From assembly GCA_964396265.1 (NCBI GenBank), contig CAYNEM010000005.1:62001-126000 (forward strand): a stretch of DNA of 64,000 nucleotides. The letters run 5' to 3'. This stretch comes from EA-27 sp964396265. GTDB lineage: Archaea; Thermoplasmatota; Thermoplasmata; RBG-16-68-12; EA-27. The translations under genes and the position numbers were made by a program. The notes beneath the pieces are model-generated. The model made no database searches, was not told where the DNA came from, and saw nothing but the letters and a program-made list of their open reading frames with translations. Positions 57,585 to 64,000 of this stretch are shown one piece after another. Within the stretch, counting starts at the first letter, position 1; each line of letters starts with the position of its first letter.

Positions 57585-57594
57585 CTATATAAGG
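57585..57594 (-). promoter_or_regulatory. TATA box of the S12-S7 operon
   Basis: CCTTATATAG on the minus strand, one of the best TATA boxes in the window. Transcription would begin near 57563, leaving about 18 nt of leader with a GAGGT ribosome-binding site before the TTG start of S12. Confidence 0.85.
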
Positions 57595-57628
57595 CTGGCG
57601 TCCGGGAGAGACCTCGGGGTCGCCCCGC

Positions 57629-58159
57629 TCAGCCCGGAGGGATTCTCGCGCGCTGCGTGCTGGGAATGAGGATGCCCGCACTGCAGTACGGGCAGGGGAA
57701 CCGTTCCTCGGGGAACGCCCACCGGTCCACCGGAGCGCCGCACGTCGGGCATGTCGCGACGTACACCTGCTGCCCAACCGCCTCCTGGACGACGAACTCG
57801 TCCGAGGTCCGGTCCACGAAGCCTTTCACGTAGCCATGGTCGACGGCCTTCGCGAGCTGGAGTTCCGTCTCGAGCCGCGTCCTCCCCGCGCGCCGGGCGA
57901 ACTCGTCGAGCTTGATGCGCCGGTATGTCTGCGCCATTGCCGCCAAGGCACGCAGGTGCCGCTCCACGCTCCACCGGTAGACCCCATAGAGGAGGACGAT
58001 CGTGCTCGGCGCGATGCCGATGAAGACGCATAACCAAAGGAGGAAGGATAGAAACCCCGTGAGCGCGAGGGTCATCAGGGAGAAGACCAGGATGAAGCCG
58101 CCCATCATCAGGTAGACGAACGCATCCATCTCGAGGATGCTGTCCCGCGCCGAGCCCAC
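57629..58159 (-). CDS. membrane protein with C-terminal zinc ribbon
   Basis: 176 residues from GTG 58159 (ATGAAATAGGC about 27 nt upstream). Two membrane helices (YLMMGGFILVFSLMTLALTG, FLLWLCVFIGIAPSTIVLLY), then a winged-helix-like helical region (MAQTYRRIKLDEFARRAG, TELQLAKAVDHGYVKGFV). A rubredoxin-like zinc ribbon with CPTCGAPVDRW and CPYCSAGILIP completes it. Such proteins, with a PCI/winged-helix plus zinc ribbon on the cytoplasmic face, are common in Thermoplasmata; the role is unknown. Confidence 0.75.
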   Translation of the reverse strand: MGSARDSILEMDAFVYLMMGGFILVFSLMTLALTGFLSFLLWLCVFIGIAPSTIVLLYGVYRWSVERHLRALAAMAQTYRRIKLDEFARRAGRTRLETELQLAKAVDHGYVKGFVDRTSDEFVVQEAVGQQVYVATCPTCGAPVDRWAFPEERFPCPYCSAGILIPSTQRARIPPG

Positions 58160-58228
58160 GTTCGCGGCGAGACGACAACGCCTATTTCATCGCTCGGGCA
58201 TGCGTCGCGCGGGCGAGAATCACGCCCG

Positions 58229-58339
58229 TCACCCCCCGAACTCTTCGAACTCCTCGTAGTCGCCGAGGATCGCGCCGCAGTTCGGGCACTCCTCGGTGTC
58301 GGGCTCCAGGTCCCACCCGCACTCCGGGCAGCGGGTCAT
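58229..58339 (-). CDS. 36-residue zinc-ribbon protein
   Basis: From ATG 58339 (ATG 58351 is possible): MTRCPECGWDLEP then EECPNCGAILG and an acidic tail (DYEEFEEFGG). The two CxxC pairs form a minimal zinc ribbon. CGGTTTATAG (58359-58368) lies at the leaderless distance from 58339. No family name; such micro-ribbons are easily missed. Confidence 0.75.
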   Translation of the reverse strand: MTRCPECGWDLEPDTEECPNCGAILGDYEEFEEFGG

Positions 58340-58378
58340 GGCGCCTTGCATCGCTTCAGGGGACTATAAACCGCGCGC

Positions 58379-60028
58379 CTACAGGTCCAGTTCGGATTGC
58401 GACGTTCGTCGGGTTCGCGGCGGTTGCTCGATCGGCCGCGCCGCCTCGCGCAATTGTCGAATACGTTCCTCCGGTTTGGCGATGACGAACGTCTCGCCGC
58501 CGGGCCTGCCCACGAACATCTTCTGCTTCAGCTCTCGCCGCAGGCGGTCGAGCTCCGCGTGCATCTTCCTCTCCTTGCGCCTCGCGGAGTACAGGTACGC
58601 TTCGTCCCGCGTGTCGCGCGTCACGAGGACCGCCACACGCCCCTCGTACCGCCGCCCAGTCCGTCCCCGCCGCTGGATCGTGCGGATCTCCGAGGGCACG
58701 GGCTCGTAGAAGACGACGAGGTCCACCTGAGGGATGTCGAGCCCTTCCTCGGCGACGGAGGTCGCCACGACGACGTTGTGTTCCCCTTTGCGGAACCGAT
58801 CGAGGATCTCGACCTGCTCCTTCTGCGTGAGGCCCTCGTCCCCACGCTTCGAGGCCTGACCCACGAATCGCACCGGCCGGATGCCGGGGATCTTCGCGAG
58901 CTCGCGCTCCATGATCGCCGCCATGTCGCGGTAGTGCGTGAAGAGGATCACGCGCGCGTCCGGCTTCGCCATGAACTGATCGCGCACGATCCACAGGGCC
59001 TTGTTCACCTTTGGATGCTCCGGACTTCCCGCGGCCGTGACCGCGAGTGCGCTCACGACCTTCGGATGCGCCAGGAACGCCCGGTCCGCGCGGGTCTCGC
59101 CCTCCCGGATGCGGGCCACGAAGTTCGCAAGGGCCTCGACGCCCTGCGTTTCCACGAGCTCGATCGCGTGGTTGATCTTCATCGCGAGCGCCTGGACGGT
59201 TGCTGCGCGGTACGCCTGTCCGGGCGCCTTGTGGCCCCCGTCGAGGACCGCCCGCACATCTCGTCCTACCGCCAACAGGTCCTTCGTCGTCGGTCGAGGC
59301 ACGTTCTGCATGTACCCGAGGTTCCGCAAGCTCGCGATCTGCTCCCCGAGCGCATCTCGAAGGAGGTCCCGGGCCCGGGAGGTGTCCTCGGAGACATCCA
59401 CAAACACCTTCTGCACCTCGATCGCCTTCACGTACTCGACGACGTCCGGGTCGTACTCCGTGCGGATCTCCACGCCCGTGATGCCAAGGTTCTCGCACAC
59501 CTCAAGGATGCGCCCGACCTCGCTGCCGGGGCTGGCGGTGATCCCGAGCGCGAGACCGCCGGTCTCCCGGTACGCCTTCGCGACGTCCACGTACGCGTAA
59601 TCTCCGACCGCGCGGTGCGCCTCGTCGAACACGATCAGGGACACATCGTCGAGCGCGATGCGGCCGTACCGGAGGTCGTTCTCGATGACCTGGGGAGTGG
59701 AGCAGACGATCTTGCACGTGCGCCACTCGAGCTCCCGATCCTCCGGAGGCTTTTCGCCCGTGAACACCGCCACATCCCCCGCAAGGAGCACATCCCGAAG
59801 GTAGGTGGCGTGCTGTTCCACCAGCGGTTTCGTCGGCGCTAGGAACAGGACCCGGCCCCCCTTCTGCTTCAGCCGTTCCGCGATGACGAGCACCGCGACG
59901 ACGGTCTTGCCCATCCCCGTCGGCAGGACGACGAGCGTGGACCTCTCGAGGCACGCGGCCGCGATGTTCACCTGGTACGCCCGCTTCTCGATCGCCTCCC
60001 GGCGGAGGAGCGGGTGGTCGACGTGCAC
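58379..60028 (-). CDS. Hef/FANCM-type DNA helicase without nuclease domain
   Basis: 549-residue superfamily 2 helicase related to Hef, which processes stalled replication forks. Walker A VVLPTGMGKTVVAVL, motif Ia LAPTKPLVEQH, DEAH box LIVFDEAHRAVGDYAY, motif III GITASPGS, the helical Hef insert (about 200-330), then the second lobe with VATSVAEEGLDIPQVDLVVF and RRGRTGRRYEGRVAVL. The protein ends at SQSELDL soon after the helicase; euryarchaeal Hef usually continues into an XPF-like nuclease and helix-hairpin-helix domain. GTG/ATG region begins MHVDHPLLRREAIEKR, standard for Hef. Confidence 0.92.
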   Translation of the reverse strand: MHVDHPLLRREAIEKRAYQVNIAAACLERSTLVVLPTGMGKTVVAVLVIAERLKQKGGRVLFLAPTKPLVEQHATYLRDVLLAGDVAVFTGEKPPEDRELEWRTCKIVCSTPQVIENDLRYGRIALDDVSLIVFDEAHRAVGDYAYVDVAKAYRETGGLALGITASPGSEVGRILEVCENLGITGVEIRTEYDPDVVEYVKAIEVQKVFVDVSEDTSRARDLLRDALGEQIASLRNLGYMQNVPRPTTKDLLAVGRDVRAVLDGGHKAPGQAYRAATVQALAMKINHAIELVETQGVEALANFVARIREGETRADRAFLAHPKVVSALAVTAAGSPEHPKVNKALWIVRDQFMAKPDARVILFTHYRDMAAIMERELAKIPGIRPVRFVGQASKRGDEGLTQKEQVEILDRFRKGEHNVVVATSVAEEGLDIPQVDLVVFYEPVPSEIRTIQRRGRTGRRYEGRVAVLVTRDTRDEAYLYSARRKERKMHAELDRLRRELKQKMFVGRPGGETFVIAKPEERIRQLREAARPIEQPPRTRRTSQSELDL

Positions 60029-60085
60029 GGTCGGAGAATTGTGGCCCCGGAATATAAGGTGCGCCCTTGGGACCGCGAAAGTGGC

Positions 60086-62800
60086 CTACCAGCGACGGTA
60101 GACGCCCTTCTGCTTCTTCATCGCGTCGATGACGACGGCGATCACGATGATCACGGCGAAAATGATGATGAACAGGAACAGGTAGCGCATCAAGCCCGAG
60201 AGCCCCAGCGGATCGTTGATGATCGTGAGCGTGTCGAACGTCGACTCGAGGGAGGAGTTCGTCCGGCTGACTGCGGTCACGGACACGGGATGCTGGGTGC
60301 CGCGCGTCGCGTTCCCGGACACCACGAACACGAGGAGGAGGTTCGCCTCGGCGTCAGGTCCCAACCGGACCCCCGCCGACCCATAGTCCTGGAGCACCGT
60401 CAGGTTCGGACCGATGCCCGCGGTCCATCCCGCAGGGGGACGCAGGTCGAAGCCCACGTCGTCCTCGAAGTCCCCGACGTTGGCGACCTTGATCCGGAAG
60501 ATGGCGAGGCCGCCGGGCTCTGCGACGACCCGAGGCGTGATCGCCCTCGCGACGACTCCGCCGAGGAGCGGGCTGTCCGCGATCGCGATGTCGTCGACCC
60601 ACCACCCGCCGTCATCCTGGAGGACGAGGTCGGAGACGCTGAACTCGATGATGATGTCGGACGTCGGCGTGAGGTACGGCGTGAGATCCCACTGGAAGGC
60701 CCGCCAATCCGATTGGAGGTCGCTGAAGGGGACGAGGCTCAAGGCAGGCGTGTGCCAAACGCTGTTCACGGACACCCTCACGTACGCCTCGTCCGTCTCC
60801 TGGGTTCCCGTCAGGTTGTCGATCCCGCGTCCGCGCAGGTCGAACCGGTGCCAGAAGTAGAAGTACGCGGGACCGGCCGCCATGCTGATGGTTGGCGACG
60901 TGAGCGTGTGGAACCCCGGGGGGCAGGAGGGCGGGCACGGGAGTGGAAGGGCTGGGTTCGTGTGGAACCTCCAGGCCTGAGCGTCGCTGTGGCTGTGGGT
61001 CTCGTTCACGGTATCTTGCACGATCTCCCAGATCGCGGGGTCGGTCGAGGGGGTCCCGTTCCGCAACCAGCCGAGGTCGACGTTCACGGGGTCGTAGAAG
61101 TACAGGTTCGCGGCGGCGATGTGCGAGAACAGGAGGTTGTTCTCCGGGATCTCGTCGACGGCGAGCGGGACGCTCACCTCCAAGATGTACTTCCCCGCCA
61201 CGGAAATGGGCACGGACCAGATGATGGGCACGATCTGGCCCCGGGCAAGGGTCGCGATGTTCCGCGACGCGCAGCAGATGATCTGGGACGGGTCGTCGGA
61301 ACCGCGATACACGTTGAGGGCCACGTCGAAATCCGTCTGCGTGCGTGCGCCACGGTTCCCGATCGTCGCCTGAACGTCGACGCTGCCGCCGACGTCCACG
61401 CAGCAGTCCCGGTCGATTGAAAGCACCGCGAGGTCGTCGACGATCTCCCGGGAGAGGTCCGCGGTCATCACGCTGCCCGAGGGCCCGATGTTCCGGACCC
61501 TCCAGCCGGTCTGCTGGTTGAGGTAGGAGTTGGAGTTGGGGTTCGATTGGGGGCCGAATCCGTCGACCTGGTTGGCCCACGGGTCGCCCGGCTCCGTGGG
61601 CTGGTCGTCCCCGTCCGCCTCTTCAAGGTCTACGCGGCGGTGATTGTCGTCCGCATTGCCGGGGATCGAGAGGTCCACGTGCCAGATGAGGAGGCCGTCG
61701 CCCGGGAGGGCGCGATCGAACCCGACCTGTTGGCGGTTCTCCACGACGAACGATTCCTCGTTCGTGCCTGCGCGCACGACCAACTTGAACGCCTGCGCGT
61801 TGTCCTCGACCTGCGGGATCGCCTGCCCGGGCAAGGCCTGATCGACGACGATCGGCGTGATCCACCCGAGCTCGAACTTCGAAGGCGCGCCGAAGTGCGC
61901 AGGGACGCTCCCGCTTGGAGCGCCGTTCCAGGAGCCGGAACCCATGACGTCCCACTCCCCAACTCCCTCGCTGCTGCCGTCCGTGTCGTACAGGTCCGGG
62001 AGGCCGAGGTCGTGGCCGAGTTCGTGGACGAAGACCCCGACGGGAGAAGACTCCGCCACCATGATGTACCCGTAGATCTGGACACCGTCCGCAACGAGCC
62101 GCTGGGTTCCTGGCTGGCCGGGTTCCGCATCGGCTACGGACCACCGATGAGACCAGATGAGGTCCGTGTTGCTCGACTGCTCCTCCTGCGCGTTGCCCGC
62201 GTGGACCACGATGACATGGTCGACGACACCATCGCTGTCCCCGTCGAACTGCGAGAAGTCCACGGTCGGGTCTGCGAGTTGGACCGCGTCAATCACGAGT
62301 TCGTAGATCGGCCCGTTCGCGTCGTCGAACGAGGAAGCGCTGTCCGCCCCGTACGAGACCATCGTGCGCGCGGACCGGTGCCAGGTCGTGACCGTTCCGG
62401 AGAGCCCGAACAGGCTGTAACTGACCTCGTCGTAGTAATTGAGGACGCTCGATGCGTCCGCCGTCGTCGCGTCGTTCATGAGCGTGGTAAGGCTCGCGGC
62501 CGACCGCGTCGCCGGCTCGTCCGGGAAGTCGAGGAGGAGCACGACGACGTCCTGCAGCCCGGTCGCGCGCGTGCCGTGCGATGATGAGCGCGTCCCGGAT
62601 GCCGTTCCCGTCCATCCCGCGGGCTGATACGGGAGGGCTGCGGACTGACCCGGTTTCGGCATCATGAAGTGAGGCCCGTAGTCTCCCGGTCCCGCGGATG
62701 CGTATCCGACGGGGGCCGCCTCCGGCAGCACCGCCAGAACTCCCGCGAACGCCGTCGCAAGGATGACCGCCGCCAAAACTAGGGCACCGAGGCGACGCAT
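60086..62800 (-). CDS. M6-family secreted metalloprotease
   Basis: 904-residue protease of the immune inhibitor A (M6) family. Signal peptide (LVLAAVILATAFAGVLAV), propeptide, catalytic domain with LLLDFPDEPA and zinc site HELGHDLGLPDLYDTDG (HExxH plus third ligand, about residue 255), followed by VGEWDVMGSGSWNG. Then come jelly-roll/beta domains (CARDB-like NRGARTQTDFDVALNVY, MAM-like FYFWHRFDLRGRG) and a C-terminal membrane anchor (YLFLFIIIFAVIIVIAVVI). It digests extracellular protein at the cell surface. ATG 62800; CGTTTAAGTAAC about 37 nt upstream. Confidence 0.94.
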   Translation of the reverse strand: MRRLGALVLAAVILATAFAGVLAVLPEAAPVGYASAGPGDYGPHFMMPKPGQSAALPYQPAGWTGTASGTRSSSHGTRATGLQDVVVLLLDFPDEPATRSAASLTTLMNDATTADASSVLNYYDEVSYSLFGLSGTVTTWHRSARTMVSYGADSASSFDDANGPIYELVIDAVQLADPTVDFSQFDGDSDGVVDHVIVVHAGNAQEEQSSNTDLIWSHRWSVADAEPGQPGTQRLVADGVQIYGYIMVAESSPVGVFVHELGHDLGLPDLYDTDGSSEGVGEWDVMGSGSWNGAPSGSVPAHFGAPSKFELGWITPIVVDQALPGQAIPQVEDNAQAFKLVVRAGTNEESFVVENRQQVGFDRALPGDGLLIWHVDLSIPGNADDNHRRVDLEEADGDDQPTEPGDPWANQVDGFGPQSNPNSNSYLNQQTGWRVRNIGPSGSVMTADLSREIVDDLAVLSIDRDCCVDVGGSVDVQATIGNRGARTQTDFDVALNVYRGSDDPSQIICCASRNIATLARGQIVPIIWSVPISVAGKYILEVSVPLAVDEIPENNLLFSHIAAANLYFYDPVNVDLGWLRNGTPSTDPAIWEIVQDTVNETHSHSDAQAWRFHTNPALPLPCPPSCPPGFHTLTSPTISMAAGPAYFYFWHRFDLRGRGIDNLTGTQETDEAYVRVSVNSVWHTPALSLVPFSDLQSDWRAFQWDLTPYLTPTSDIIIEFSVSDLVLQDDGGWWVDDIAIADSPLLGGVVARAITPRVVAEPGGLAIFRIKVANVGDFEDDVGFDLRPPAGWTAGIGPNLTVLQDYGSAGVRLGPDAEANLLLVFVVSGNATRGTQHPVSVTAVSRTNSSLESTFDTLTIINDPLGLSGLMRYLFLFIIIFAVIIVIAVVIDAMKKQKGVYRRW

Positions 62801-62864
62801 GACTTTCGCTCCCGAGAATGAGGGACCGTGTTACTTAAACGTTCATCTTTCCGTGTTTGCGCAT

Positions 62865-62894
62865 GATAACGGGCGTGGGCATGCCCGCGTTATC
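62865..62894. terminator. hairpin at the 3' end of the binding-protein gene
   Basis: GATAACGGGC (62865-62874) pairs with GCCCGCGTTATC (62883-62894) with a two-base bulge and an 8-nt loop, overlapping the stop codon of the minus-strand gene. No T-run follows, so termination is a guess; it might protect the mRNA 3' end. Confidence 0.4.
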
Positions 62895-64000
62895 TTCTTG
62901 CTTTCCGGAGGATCGCGAACGCCACCGCGGCCACGATCGCCACGCCCGCAAAGGAAGCAGACACGATAGGCACGACGTCGGGGACGATCTCCGGGGGAAT
63001 GTCCGGCGGGGGAGGCGGCAACCTCGCGACAACCCCGATCTCCAGCACGGCCCACGTCTCTCGATGTTCATCCTTGGATACGCGAATCGTCAGGGAATGG
63101 ACGCCTTCCGAGGGGAATTCCGCGGTCGCGACGTGGAGCTCCCTTGATGAGCCTGATGGAGGAGACACCGCTCCCGCGGGAGTCGCCTCGATGTCGACCA
63201 TGGCATCCCCGACGACACCCCATCGGTCCGTGACTTTGATACGGATGGGGAACGGGGCCCTGGGCGAAGTCACGTCGCCCAACGGCAATTCGACATCGAC
63301 GCGCAGGAACTTGAGCCCGGGGGCGCCAACCACCGCGAGGAACGTCGTCTCCTCGGACGTCCCGAAATCGGGATGCATGGCGGTCGCGGACAGCACGACC
63401 TGACGAACTCCCTCGGAAACACGGGGGGCGACATAGGAGGCACTTGCCGCCCCCGCCGCATCGGTCTGCACAACGATTCGCGTCCCTTGCTGACCGCCGC
63501 TAACGAGGACGCCGGGATCCTCCCCTGCCCCCCCGCTCGCAACCTCCACTGTAACCGTCGCACCCGGGACGGCGTTCCCCTCGAGGTCGCGCACCGAGAA
63601 GAAGACCGGTTCCGTGGATTCCGACGTGATTGCGGAGGGCGCGCGGATGGTCAGCCTCGGGCCGCTGGACGACGGTGGGCGGATGCCTTGGAGGGACCAG
63701 AAGTTCCACATCGTCCCGGATGCGACGCTCCAGTTCACGAAGCGGTCCTGGCGGTATCCCTCGATGTTCGTCCGGTACCAGAGGGGCTCTGCGGGCCGGT
63801 CCTCGGCAAGGATCTCCTGCGCGCGGAGGATGAGCGCTTGGCGTACGTTCCGGTCCATCTCCCGCCGCGATGCCTCGATGATCTGGTCGAACTCCGGATT
63901 GCAGTAGGCATGGGGGTTGCCGAACATCCCGCCGTTGCATGCAAAGAAACTGTACAAATAGTCCGGATCGCTGCCGCCGATGCGCCAGCCCAGGATGAAC
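62890..64000 (-). CDS. peptide-type ABC solute-binding protein with Ig-like domain and membrane anchor, N-terminus cut
   Basis: The visible C-terminal 369 residues begin inside a family 5 (oligopeptide) solute-binding domain: WRIGGSDPDYLYSFFACNGG, NPEFDQIIEASRREMDRN, QEILAEDRPAEPLWYRTNI, and RFVNWSVASGTMWNFWSL. An Ig-like (big-1-type) region follows (AVPGATVTVEVASGGAGED), then a second beta domain (PIRIKVTDRWGVVGDAMVDI). A proline-rich stalk (RLPPPPPDIPPEIVPDVVP) and a membrane helix (VSASFAGVAIVAAVAFAIL) with a basic end complete it. The frame stays open to the window end, so the start is missing. It would catch peptides released by the neighbouring M6 protease. Confidence 0.85.
   Translation of the reverse strand, partial: FILGWRIGGSDPDYLYSFFACNGGMFGNPHAYCNPEFDQIIEASRREMDRNVRQALILRAQEILAEDRPAEPLWYRTNIEGYRQDRFVNWSVASGTMWNFWSLQGIRPPSSSGPRLTIRAPSAITSESTEPVFFSVRDLEGNAVPGATVTVEVASGGAGEDPGVLVSGGQQGTRIVVQTDAAGAASASYVAPRVSEGVRQVVLSATAMHPDFGTSEETTFLAVVGAPGLKFLRVDVELPLGDVTSPRAPFPIRIKVTDRWGVVGDAMVDIEATPAGAVSPPSGSSRELHVATAEFPSEGVHSLTIRVSKDEHRETWAVLEIGVVARLPPPPPDIPPEIVPDVVPIVSASFAGVAIVAAVAFAILRKARR

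Overview
The window is a contiguous piece of an archaeal chromosome, by eye about 65% GC, with one 100-N scaffold gap (12380-12479). It carries archaeal/eukaryotic-type information genes: ribosomal proteins L44e and S27e, aIF2-alpha, Nop10, EF-1A, EF-2, and KEOPS subunits Bud32 and Kae1. It also has an XPD-like helicase, a Hef-type helicase, a bifunctional fructose-1,6-bisphosphate aldolase/phosphatase, TrmB regulators and a PP2C phosphatase. Most genes have an archaeal TATA-like box about 25-28 nt before the start codon and no leader; many start with GTG. The gene content fits an uncultured high-GC member of Thermoplasmata, but the lineage is inference. The gap, flanked by an exact 55-nt overlap, looks like metagenome-assembled scaffold.

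Layout. 1-5.7 kb: an ABC ATPase cut by the left edge, then XPD-like helicase, bud32, XTP pyrophosphatase, a small membrane protein and a sugar epimerase, followed by tRNA-Pro. 5.8-11.9 kb: diphthamide synthetase Dph6, two HTH regulators, RpiA, and a tight translation operon (L44e-S27e-aIF2alpha-Nop10-PAC2 chaperone). 11.9-18.4 kb is more accessory. It holds a retropepsin-like protein, tRNA-Glu at the gap, a decayed patch with an aldehyde dehydrogenase relic, a divergent TrmB / DUF4331 / periplasmic-binding-protein cassette with repeated operator-like sites, an aldehyde dehydrogenase and tRNA-Val. 18.4-31.7 kb: secreted and membrane proteins, P5C dehydrogenase, a Rieske ferredoxin, a glycosyltransferase, and a three-gene cassette headed by a membrane-anchored GNAT protein.

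31.7-49 kb: Kae1, an aminotransferase, an RHH regulator followed by a structured RNA candidate, a Cas4-like nuclease carrying a membrane domain, a two-HKD phospholipase D, TpiA, a second structured RNA candidate, a 1487-residue surface protein, FBP aldolase/phosphatase and a CPA2 antiporter. 49-64 kb: phosphoesterase, PP2C, M20 peptidase, tRNA-Ala, the S12-S7-EF2-EF1A-S10 cluster (minus strand), small zinc ribbons, Hef helicase, an M6 metalloprotease and a solute-binding protein cut by the right edge.

Functional links. Bud32 and Kae1 belong to the tRNA t6A complex. Dph6 completes diphthamide on the EF-2 encoded here. TpiA, FBP aldolase/phosphatase and RpiA serve gluconeogenesis and pentose supply. 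P5C dehydrogenase, a second aldehyde dehydrogenase, M6 and M20 peptidases, peptide- and TauT-type binding proteins and an aminotransferase suggest a heterotroph living on proteins and amino acids.
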